A stretch of 64,000 nucleotides of DNA from DAOTXS01 sp034435055 (lineage in GTDB: Bacteria > Chloroflexota > Anaerolineae > UBA4142), in the NCBI GenBank assembly GCA_034435055.1, contig DAOTXS010000040.1, forward strand, positions 62,001 through 126,000, in the 5' to 3' direction. The stretch's first letter is position 1. The number at the start of each line of letters is the position of its first letter. Under the pieces are notes generated by a model, which worked only from the letters and a program-made list of their open reading frames with translations, made no database searches and had not been told where the DNA came from. The position numbers and the translations under genes were made by a program. Shown here piece after piece: positions 57,629 through 64,000 of this stretch.

Positions 57629-58483
57629 TTAATCCCTCACAAATGTTCCGTTCTGCAAATCCCGCAACGCTTGCAGAATTTCCTCGCGCGTGTTCATCAC
57701 GAACGGACCGTACCGCGCAATCGGCTCGTACAACGGTTTGCCGGACACCAACACAAACCGAACCGGTTGCGCGTCCGTTGTGACATTGATCGCATCGCCG
57801 TTACCAAAGACGACGAGGCGCGGCGCGGCAATCGTTTTGCCATCGATTTCAAATTTCCCCACGCCTTCGAATATGTATGCGAATGCTGTGTCTCCTGATT
57901 CGATGGGGTGCGCAAATGTGGAATGCGCCGGCATTGTTACATCGAGATACGTGGGGTCAGCGTAGATTGTTGTCACCGCGCCTTCCACGCCACCGACGCG
58001 CCCGGCGATCACGCGCATCTTGATGCCATCGTCGCGCGTGTACGCGGGAATATTTTTCGATGCGATTTCCTGATAGCGCGGCTGGGTCATTTTTAATTTC
58101 GCTGGTAAGTTGACCCACAATTGGAAACCCTCCATCCGACCGTCGTCTGCCGGCTTGGGCATTTCTTCGTGCAGAATTCCGCGCCCTGCCGTCATCCATT
58201 GCGTATCGCCGGGATAAATCGTGCCGGCGTTCCCCAAACTATCGCGATGGTTCACCGAACCGGCAAGCATATACGTGACGGTTTCGATACCGCGATGCGG
58301 ATGCATCGGAAAGCCGGGTAGAAAATCGGCGGGGTTGTTGGAACCAAAGTGATCCCAGAGTAAAAAGGGATCGAGGTAATCGAGCGTTTGCGTGGCGATG
58401 CTTCGTTTCAATTTTACGCCCGCACCTTCGAGTGTAGGTTGAGGAATTATCACTCGCGCAACGGCGCGTGGTTGTGTGGACAT
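57629..58483 (-). CDS. Pirin family protein
   Basis: 284 residues, bicupin. The N-terminal metal site is HPHRGIETVTYMLAGSVNHRDSLGN with the H-x-H arrangement, and GDTQWMTAGRGILHEEMP completes it. Pirins bind iron; some are quercetinases and others regulatory. The start at 58483 was selected because the upstream frame runs into the dispersed repeat. It is convergent with the 57292 gene. Confidence 0.95.
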   Translation of the reverse strand: MSTQPRAVARVIIPQPTLEGAGVKLKRSIATQTLDYLDPFLLWDHFGSNNPADFLPGFPMHPHRGIETVTYMLAGSVNHRDSLGNAGTIYPGDTQWMTAGRGILHEEMPKPADDGRMEGFQLWVNLPAKLKMTQPRYQEIASKNIPAYTRDDGIKMRVIAGRVGGVEGAVTTIYADPTYLDVTMPAHSTFAHPIESGDTAFAYIFEGVGKFEIDGKTIAAPRLVVFGNGDAINVTTDAQPVRFVLVSGKPLYEPIARYGPFVMNTREEILQALRDLQNGTFVRD

Positions 58484-58495
58484 ATTTTTCTCCCA

Positions 58496-58586
58496 TGTCA
58501 TTGCGAGGAGTGCGAAGCGTTTGCGACGAAGCAATCTTCAAGCATCGTGCAGATTGCCGCGCCGCCTTCGGTGGCTCGCAATGACA
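58496..58586. repeat. Dispersed inverted repeat, GTCATTGCGAG type (copy 6)
   Basis: TGTCATTGCGAG / CTCGCAATGACA with inner GCGACGAAGCAATCTTC / GCAGATTGCCGCG. Between pirin and surf1. Confidence 0.88.
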
Positions 58587-58587
58587 T

Positions 58588-59355
58588 TCATAGTTTTTTG
58601 CTTTGCATTCGCGCGTGGACGAAAACCGGATAACCCAATGTCAAAATCGTCGCGAAGGTAAACCATTGAAGCGCGTAACCCAAATGCGAGCCCTCGCTAA
58701 TTTCCACCTCGACTTGACTCCGAATTGGAAACGGCGGACGCGCAGTTGCGTTGGCGGTTGCAACTGGCTGATCGATCGATTGTTGGATGTACACCGGCAA
58801 GAGTGTGTGCGAAATCTGTTCTTGGATGCGCGGGATGTTGACGAGATTCCACAACTGTAATTTGCCCGGCGGATCATTAATCGAACCGAAATCGGCTTTG
58901 CTTTGCGATAACCGAATCACGCCACGGACCGTGATTGTTCCCGGCTCGGTGAATTTTTTCCAATTCGCCGGCGCCGCCTCTTCGGTGGGAATCCAGCCGC
59001 GATTGACGAGTACGGCACGATTTGTCCCGGCAATGACGAGTGGCGTGAGCAAATCGATGCCGAGATGATTTTCGTACACGCGATTACGCAACGCGATTTC
59101 TTGCGCGTGATCGTAAACGCCGGTGACGATGACCGCGCGATATTCCATCGATGCTAAATCGGCGGTGAGCGCGTCGCCGGTCAATTCGAGCGGCGGTTGT
59201 TCCATCTGCGCGGTGACGCGCGCGTTAAACGCTTGGCGTTGCGCCAGCCGTTCGAGTTGCCAGATGCCTAAGCGCACCATCACGCCAACAGCGGCGATGA
59301 CGAGGAGTGTGGCAAAAATCCAACGACGAGTGAAAAGTGTTTTAAGCATAATCAT
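58588..59355 (-). CDS. SURF1 family cytochrome oxidase biogenesis protein
   Basis: 255 residues. Two membrane helices, one at the N-terminus (WIFATLLVIAAVGVMVRLGIWQLERL) and one near the C-terminus (YALQWFTFATILTLGYPVFV), enclose a periplasmic domain with NRVYENHLGIDLLTPL and VLVNRGWIP, the SURF1 blocks. It assists haem a insertion into oxidase subunit I. It is the last gene of the oxidase-associated set on the minus strand. A TTTGTCC-type repeat lies just upstream; ATG could also be two codons later. Confidence 0.93.
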   Translation of the reverse strand: MIMLKTLFTRRWIFATLLVIAAVGVMVRLGIWQLERLAQRQAFNARVTAQMEQPPLELTGDALTADLASMEYRAVIVTGVYDHAQEIALRNRVYENHLGIDLLTPLVIAGTNRAVLVNRGWIPTEEAAPANWKKFTEPGTITVRGVIRLSQSKADFGSINDPPGKLQLWNLVNIPRIQEQISHTLLPVYIQQSIDQPVATANATARPPFPIRSQVEVEISEGSHLGYALQWFTFATILTLGYPVFVHARMQSKKL

Positions 59356-59418
59356 TTGTCCACGAATTACACGAATTTACGCTAATTTTTATTCGTGTAA
59401 ATTCGCGTAATTCGCGGA
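59356..59418. repeat. Inverted repeat, CACGAATTACACGAATT type
   Basis: CACGAATTACACGAATTTACG and CGTGTAAATTCGCGTAATTCGCGG pair over about 20 bases between surf1 and the cupredoxin-like gene. Non-coding. Confidence 0.7.
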
Positions 59419-59421
59419 TTA

Positions 59422-59934
59422 TTATGTTGTTGCCTTGCGCGGTTTGAGGGGCCAAACGAGCAAACTGTAGATCGCAATCAGCGCGATCATCGGCGGTCCA
59501 ACCATCAGGAACGCTTGCGCGCGTGTTGCCCAGGTTACGCGCGAACGCACGTCGAGTCCCAGGTTGCGGCTTGTTTGAAATGTGCAGGCGTACGAAAATT
59601 TATTTGCCTCGTCCAAATTCAAACTTGCCGATGCGCCCGGCGGAACCCACACGGGGCCCAATTGATGCGCCACGTCGTCGTCATTTTTGACGACCAGCGT
59701 ATCGCCGATAACGAACGACAAATCGCTAGGAATCGATGGCACGGGTTGACCGGCGGCAACGCGCGCGGCAGTGCCGGCGGGAATCACCAATTCGATGTGT
59801 TGCGGTGTGTGGTCGCTCGTGTCCCTGAGCATAAAGAACGCCCCCTCGCTGACGACGAAGGCAAACAACGTGCCGGCGATAATCGAAATGAGCAATCGGC
59901 CTTTGAAGGTGTGTTTCCAAAAATGCGCGTTCAC
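59422..59934 (-). CDS. Membrane-anchored cupredoxin-like protein
   Basis: 170 residues. N-terminal helix (LLISIIAGTLFAFVVSEGAFFML), a periplasmic beta-rich part with IGDTLVVKNDDDVAHQLGPVWVPPG and KFSYACTFQTSRNLGLDVR, and a C-terminal helix. The histidine and cysteine resemble two cupredoxin copper ligands, but the second histidine is missing, so copper binding is uncertain. The gene overlaps the SCO1-PCu(A)C gene by four bases and lies in the oxidase neighbourhood. Confidence 0.82.
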   Translation of the reverse strand: MNAHFWKHTFKGRLLISIIAGTLFAFVVSEGAFFMLRDTSDHTPQHIELVIPAGTAARVAAGQPVPSIPSDLSFVIGDTLVVKNDDDVAHQLGPVWVPPGASASLNLDEANKFSYACTFQTSRNLGLDVRSRVTWATRAQAFLMVGPPMIALIAIYSLLVWPLKPRKATT

Positions 59935-60962
59935 TGCGCAATGACCTCGGCGATAATCGTAATTTTGCCGGCGCGTTCAAAAACTAGATGCATCGGAATT
60001 TTTTCACCGGCTTTGACATCGGTGTTCAACGTGATGAGCATAATGTGATAGCCGCCCGGTTTCAGCTCTACGGTTTGCCCCGCTGGAATTTCGATCCTCA
60101 TTGTGCGTTGCATCTTCATCACGTCGTTGACTTTGACCGTCTCGTGGATTTCACCAAGGCGCGCGACCGGTGAGTTTGCTTCGATCAGCGCGTCCGCCTG
60201 TTTGCCGGCATTCGTGATCGCCACAAATGCGCCGATGGTTCCGCCGGTTGTCGCGGGACGCATCCATGCCCCTTTGATTTTTAAATCACCGTGCGTAACC
60301 AGATTTGCCGGCGCATCACCCGCATTGCCGTGGTCGCTTGACATTCCCATCGCCGCCGGTTTTTCGTCGAGTAGGTGGCGAATGTCGCGCGCGATGTCGT
60401 CGGCGAGCGTGTCGTCGGTGTACGTCACGCGCAAGTTGCCGCGCAGATCGACGAGATAAATGCGCGACGAGTGATCGACGAGATAGCCGAGCGCGGTGCC
60501 ACCTTCGCGTTTGGCGCGATAGACGCCGTAGTTTTTCCACACGGCTTCGAGTTCATTCATCGTCCCGGTCAAGCCGACAAACGACGGATCGAAATTCGTG
60601 ACGTACGCGCCGAGTCGTTCGCGCGTGTCGCGTTCCGGATCGACGGTGATGAAAACGAATCGCGTCTGATCCGCTTGATGCGTCAGTTGCGCGCGAATCT
60701 TTTTGAAATTGTACAGCGTCGTCGGACAAACATCGGGGCAGGAAGTGTAACCGAAGAACAGCACGACCGATTTGCCGGTTTGCTCGCTCAAGCGAAATGG
60801 TTTGCCGTCGTGCGCGGTCAACGTGAAATCGGCGGCGCGTGCCGGCGGCTCGATCACCGAACCGTGATACGCGTACGGTTGCACGTTCATCAAGATGACG
60901 GTCGCCGTAAAGAGAAGCACCGTCGCCACTGCCAAACCAATCGCAACCAATTTCAGATTCAT
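59931..60962 (-). CDS. SCO1-PCu(A)C fusion, copper chaperone for cytochrome oxidase
   Basis: 343 residues. Membrane anchor (about 7-28), SCO1/SenC domain with GYTSCPDVCPTTL (CxxxC) and the distal histidine in LVDHSSRIYLVD, then a second domain from about residue 215 with HETVKVNDVMKMQ and GGYHIMLI, the H-M / H-x-M copper site of PCu(A)C. Separate proteins in most bacteria, they are joined here. Together they load the CuA centre of subunit II. AGGAGG lies upstream; a strong terminator separates it from the cox genes. Confidence 0.92.
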   Translation of the reverse strand: MNLKLVAIGLAVATVLLFTATVILMNVQPYAYHGSVIEPPARAADFTLTAHDGKPFRLSEQTGKSVVLFFGYTSCPDVCPTTLYNFKKIRAQLTHQADQTRFVFITVDPERDTRERLGAYVTNFDPSFVGLTGTMNELEAVWKNYGVYRAKREGGTALGYLVDHSSRIYLVDLRGNLRVTYTDDTLADDIARDIRHLLDEKPAAMGMSSDHGNAGDAPANLVTHGDLKIKGAWMRPATTGGTIGAFVAITNAGKQADALIEANSPVARLGEIHETVKVNDVMKMQRTMRIEIPAGQTVELKPGGYHIMLITLNTDVKAGEKIPMHLVFERAGKITIIAEVIAQ

Positions 60963-60984
60963 CGTTGAATGCCTCCTGAGAAAA

Positions 60985-61013
60985 AATAACAGCGGAACCG
61001 CTCCGCTGTTATT
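60985..61013 (-). terminator. Terminator of the cox operon
   Basis: AATAACAGCGGA / TCCGCTGTTATT, then TTTTTTC on the minus strand, directly after the subunit III gene. Confidence 0.9.
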
Positions 61014-61019
61014 CGATGA

Positions 61020-61595
61020 TTATACAATGACTGTGCCGATCAAGTAGAGCGCCGGGTAAAAGAATTGCCAAACGATATCGACAAAGTGCCAATAGTTGGC
61101 GCACGCCTCCACCGCCCAATGGCGTTCCGGCGAATAGTGTCCACGCAGTCCGTTGCGAAGGACGACGGCGAGGAACATTACGCCGGTCAACACGTGGAAT
61201 GCGTGCATCCCGGTCATCATATAAAACACCGCACCTTGCGCGCCATCGCCGGGCCCAAAGCCGGCAAGCCGCCACTCAAAGCCGACGACACCGATCAAGA
61301 ACACAATACCCAGCATCATCGTGATGAAGGTACTGCGAAGGAATCCTTTGCGGTCGCCATGCTCAATCGATATTTCGGCGCGATTCATAAAGAAACTGCT
61401 GACGAGCAGAACGGCGGTAACGATCAAGCCGGTGTTTTGTTCAAGATGCGGACGATGTTCGCCGAGCAGATAAAAGCGTGTTACCAACAGTCCGGCAAAG
61501 ACAAACGCATCCGAGATGATAAAGAGCCACAGCCCGATGCGATTGTTGACGAGTTTGCGGCGATACTCTGCCAGCGATAATGTTTGCGCGGTCAT
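61020..61595 (-). CDS. coxC: Cytochrome c oxidase subunit III
   Basis: 191 residues with five hydrophobic helices. RRKLVNNRIGLWLFIISDAFVFAGLLVTRFY, MTGMHAFHVLTGVMFL and YWHFVDIVWQFFYPALYLI carry the conserved subunit III motifs, including the glutamate/histidine-bearing HFVDIVW. The start at 61595 has GGGAG upstream and shares one base with the subunit IV stop (TAATG). This is the short, five-helix form found in caa3 operons. Confidence 0.95.
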   Translation of the reverse strand: MTAQTLSLAEYRRKLVNNRIGLWLFIISDAFVFAGLLVTRFYLLGEHRPHLEQNTGLIVTAVLLVSSFFMNRAEISIEHGDRKGFLRSTFITMMLGIVFLIGVVGFEWRLAGFGPGDGAQGAVFYMMTGMHAFHVLTGVMFLAVVLRNGLRGHYSPERHWAVEACANYWHFVDIVWQFFYPALYLIGTVIV

Positions 61596-61828
61596 TAGTG
61601 ATCTCCCTTGTCGCCGTCGAGCAAGCGCGGCAGGTGCATAAAGTACCACAGAATAAACACGACATCGACCAAGGCGAGGAACATCATTGTGATTGCCAAC
61701 AGCGGTTGATACTTGACAACCAATGCCAGCCAGAACTCGATCAGGTTGACGGCAACGAGAATGACGAGCAGTCCTTCGCCAAAACGTTTGGCTTCTTTCA
61801 TTTGTTTTTGATTTTGTTCCGGGTTCAT
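61595..61828 (-). CDS. coxD: Cytochrome c oxidase subunit IV
   Basis: 77 residues. Two hydrophobic helices (LLVILVAVNLIEFWLALVV and LLAITMMFLALVDVVFILWYFMHL) match the prokaryotic cytochrome c oxidase subunit IV family. Sits between subunit I and III genes and is translationally coupled to subunit III. Confidence 0.88.
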   Translation of the reverse strand: MNPEQNQKQMKEAKRFGEGLLVILVAVNLIEFWLALVVKYQPLLAITMMFLALVDVVFILWYFMHLPRLLDGDKGDH

Positions 61829-61845
61829 AAACGCCTCTTAACTGA

Positions 61846-61941
61846 TTGTCATTGCGAGGAGCCGCGAAGCGTGTGCGACAAAGCAATCCCCGAGCAGCGT
61901 GGAGATTGCCACGCCGCCTTTGGCGGCTCGCAAATGACAAC
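61846..61941. repeat. Dispersed inverted repeat, GTCATTGCGAG type (copy 7)
   Basis: TTGTCATTGCGAGGAGCC and GGCTCGCAAATGACAA with inner GCGACAAAGCAATCCCC / GGAGATTGCCACGCCG. It lies inside the cox operon between subunits I and IV. Confidence 0.85.
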
Positions 61942-61946
61942 TGTGA

Positions 61947-63809
61947 TTATTCCGCCGGCGACACAGCCGCGCCGGTCTTGACGTACGTCGCGCCGGGCAA
62001 ACCATAGTCGTACGGTTCACCCACGACGACGAATGGATGATCGTGATAGTTGTGTTCCGGCGCGGGCGAAGGCAAAAGTGCCCACTCCGGCGAACGTGAT
62101 TCCCACACATTACCAACGGCAACTTCGCCGTGTTTGACGCTCCGCACCAAGTTGAACAAAAAGATCAAGATCGACAACGCGATCAAAAAGCCGGAGATGG
62201 TGATGATCAGGTGCATGTTGTCGAAACCTTGCGCAGGATCATAATCCGCGATGCGGCGGCGCATTCCCAGCAAGCCGATGTACATCTGACCAAACGTAAC
62301 TGCCCAGAACGACGGCGTCATCAAAAAGAAATGTAGTTTGCCCAGCGTCTCGTTCATACGCCGCCCGGTCATTTTGGGAAACCAGTAATAGATTGCCGCG
62401 AAGAAGGGAAACACAAATCCGCCGAACATTGTGTTGTGGAAATGACCGACGATCCAGTACGTGTCGTGCAAGTGCAAATCGGTGGCGACGGTTCCGTTGG
62501 GCGGACCGGTCAAACCACCGAACAAGAACACGATGATCGCGCCGACGACGAACCACATTGCGGTATCAAGTTTGATTTTCCCTTCCCACAGCGTACCGAC
62601 CCACGAAAAGAATTTGACGCCGGTCGGTACCGCGACGAGCAATGTCGAGTACATAAACGGCACGCGCAAATATTCTTCCATCCCGGACGTGAACATGTGA
62701 TGCGCCCACACAAAGAAACCGATCACCGCAATCGCGAGCGACGAAAGCGCGATCCATTTGTAACCGAACAGCGGCTTGCGCGCAAAGACTGGCAACAGTT
62801 CGCTGATGACGCCGAGACCGGGGAGAACAAAAACGTACACCGCCGGATGCGAGTAGAACCAGAACAGATGTTGGAACAAAATCGCGTTGCCACCTTTTGC
62901 CGGGTCGAAAAAGCCCATTCCAAACAATCGTTGAAACATTACCATCATAAACGACAAGCCGATCAACTGCGTCGCGGTCAATTGAATCAACGCGGTCGCC
63001 AGCGCCGCCCACACGAAAATTGGCATCTTGAAGTACGACATTCCCGGCGCGCGCATCCGCATCACCGTCACGATAATATTCAAGCCGCCGAGAATCGACG
63101 ACAAGCCGACGATATAAACGCCGAGGAAAAACATTTGCATTCCAATCGGCGCGCGCGCGGAGAGCGGCGGATAACCGGTCCAGCCGGTATCGAACCCGCC
63201 GAGAAAGAGACTGCTCAACAAGATGACCGCGCCGGGAATATTCAGCCAAAACGCAAACGCGTTCAAACGCGGGAATGCCATATCGTTCGCGCCGATCATC
63301 ATTGGCACGAGATAATTGGACATTGCGCTGACGCCGAGCAAAATCGACGCGATCATCACGATGCCGTGCAGACTCATCATCGTGTTATAGAAGCTGGGGG
63401 TGAGAAATTGCATCCCCGATTGCGCGAGCTCGGTGCGAAAGATGAGCGCAAAGGTGCCAGCGGTAACGAGGAGCAAAACAGAGGTAACGCCGTATTGAAT
63501 GCCGATGACTTTGTGATTGTAATCGACGCCGAAATAACGGAACCAGCCCGGTTTACTGGCGTCCGGTTCGTGATGCTCCGATGTTTCTTCGCCGCGCACC
63601 CATTTCATCCAATCGGTCAGTGCGCCGACGCCGAACAGAAACGCGATAAAACCGACCACCGCGCCAAGCACCGCCGCTGGTTCGCCGGCACTATCTTCCC
63701 ACGCCGACAATCCCAGCAACACGCGCGTGCCAACGATGATGCCAATGCCGATTACCGTTCCGATAATTTGTGCAATTAATCCGCGGACGAGTCCGGTTTT
63801 TAGAAACAC
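61947..63809 (-). CDS. coxA: Cytochrome c oxidase subunit I, A2-type (caa3)
   Basis: 620 residues with about 14 helices. Haem and copper ligands: MSLHGIVMIAS, WFYSHPAVYVFVLPGLG, WAHHMFTSGM and HLHDTYWIVGHFHNTMFGG. The YSHPxVY motif in place of GHPEVY marks the A2 branch, where Tyr-Ser replaces the channel glutamate. The start is GTG at 63809 with GGGGG upstream; the first two helices extend the usual N-terminus. In operon coxB-A-D-C. Confidence 0.96.
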   Translation of the reverse strand: MFLKTGLVRGLIAQIIGTVIGIGIIVGTRVLLGLSAWEDSAGEPAAVLGAVVGFIAFLFGVGALTDWMKWVRGEETSEHHEPDASKPGWFRYFGVDYNHKVIGIQYGVTSVLLLVTAGTFALIFRTELAQSGMQFLTPSFYNTMMSLHGIVMIASILLGVSAMSNYLVPMMIGANDMAFPRLNAFAFWLNIPGAVILLSSLFLGGFDTGWTGYPPLSARAPIGMQMFFLGVYIVGLSSILGGLNIIVTVMRMRAPGMSYFKMPIFVWAALATALIQLTATQLIGLSFMMVMFQRLFGMGFFDPAKGGNAILFQHLFWFYSHPAVYVFVLPGLGVISELLPVFARKPLFGYKWIALSSLAIAVIGFFVWAHHMFTSGMEEYLRVPFMYSTLLVAVPTGVKFFSWVGTLWEGKIKLDTAMWFVVGAIIVFLFGGLTGPPNGTVATDLHLHDTYWIVGHFHNTMFGGFVFPFFAAIYYWFPKMTGRRMNETLGKLHFFLMTPSFWAVTFGQMYIGLLGMRRRIADYDPAQGFDNMHLIITISGFLIALSILIFLFNLVRSVKHGEVAVGNVWESRSPEWALLPSPAPEHNYHDHPFVVVGEPYDYGLPGATYVKTGAAVSPAE

Positions 63810-63819
63810 ACTACCCCCT

Positions 63820-63870
63820 TCAATTTTCGATTGCCGATTTGATGAATCCAAAATCGCAAATCGAAAATTA
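63820..63870. repeat. Inverted repeat between coxB and coxA
   Basis: AATTTTCGATTGCCGATTT and AAAATCGCAAATCGAAAATT pair with a short loop. It overlaps the coxB stop and could set relative amounts of subunits I and II. Confidence 0.6.
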
Positions 63871-64000
63871 TTTGATCGTCTTCATAAATTCAATAATGTC
63901 TTTGATTTGCTCATCGGTCAATTGTGCGCCGAGCGTGGCAGGCATCAGATTCGGTTGAAACCCTTTCGTGATTTTCTTGTTCGGCTCCTTGATCGATTCG
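63868..64000 (-). CDS. coxB: Cytochrome c oxidase subunit II, C-terminal cytochrome c domain (cut by window edge)
   Basis: The last 43 residues: ESIKEPNKKITKGFQPNLMPATLG, then LTDEQIKDIIEFMKTIK. The methionine in NLMPA is the axial haem ligand, and the last helix is typical of a class I cytochrome c. With coxA following directly, this is the fused cytochrome c tail of a caa3-type subunit II. The CuA domain and CxxCH lie outside the window. Confidence 0.85.
   Translation of the reverse strand, partial: ESIKEPNKKITKGFQPNLMPATLGAQLTDEQIKDIIEFMKTIK

Noticed and set aside
62436..63779. A 447-residue open frame on the plus strand across coxA
   Set aside because: It is the reverse-strand shadow of subunit I: its translation is low in hydrophobic residues, rich in Arg, His and Asp, and shows no domain. 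The coxA frame carries all haem and copper ligands.

Overview
This is a 64 kb chromosomal segment, densely coding on both strands, most likely from an uncultured member of the Chloroflexota (Anaerolineae-like). That assignment is inferred from the housekeeping gene order, a moderate G+C content with AT-poor codons, many short dispersed inverted repeats, and the gene repertoire. No rRNA or other phylogenetic marker is present. The organism appears to respire oxygen (A2-type caa3 oxidase operon), takes up thiamine and resists arsenic.

Layout. 1-1.4 kb: fabF (cut by the window) and plsX, minus strand. 1.5-5.3 kb: rplI, then a thiol/redox neighbourhood (trxA, DUF302, FmdB-type zinc ribbon, a two-domain glutaredoxin-like protein with an in-frame UGA at the first cysteine of its second CxxC, a CoA-binding protein, OsmC, ferredoxin). 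5.3-12.7 kb: MFS exporter, membrane proteins, polysaccharide deacetylase lipoprotein, HtrA-type protease and a cyclic-2,3-DPG-synthetase-like NTPase. 13-16.9 kb: pgeF, yggS, yggT, HAD phosphatase, rlmN. 16.9-18.7 kb: a small array of integron-type gene cassettes without an integrase: a decayed membrane protein, a GNAT acetyltransferase and a HicBA toxin-antitoxin pair, each followed by an attC-like site. 18.7-30.7 kb: conserved core rpe / rpmB / asp23-fakA-degV-degV-recG-coaD-(coiled coil)-DUF177-rpmF-fabD-fabG-asp23-nusB. 30.9-37 kb: rhodanese, MFS, two GNAT-like paralogues around a third degV, PspC. 37-42.5 kb: secreted protein, acyltransferase, glycosyltransferases and a methyltransferase, with several copies of a small TIR element. 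42.5-47.3 kb: thiamine system thiN, TPP riboswitch, thiB-thiP-thiQ. 47.3-50.6 kb: tRNA-Gln(CTG), dodecin, FAD oxidase, HhH protein, GT87-like protein. 50.7-57.2 kb: arsenic-type island (ArsR, AbrB-radical SAM protein, two thioredoxin-like small proteins, Fe-S protein, ACR3 pump, tandem UspA protein, ArsP-like permease). 57.3-64 kb: pirin, SURF1, cupredoxin-like protein, SCO1-PCu(A)C fusion and the cox operon (subunits III, IV, I and the cytochrome c end of II).

How the parts work together. PlsX, FakA and three DegV/FakB-type binders make a fatty-acid phosphorylation and acyl-phosphate route, alongside FabD, FabG and FabF; acpP is absent from its usual place. SCO1, PCu(A)C and SURF1 would serve metal and haem assembly of the adjacent oxidase. 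The most unusual features are the probable selenoprotein with a SECIS-like hairpin, the integrase-less cassette array, the identical 106-bp miniature elements 28 kb apart, and the radical SAM protein inside the arsenic island.
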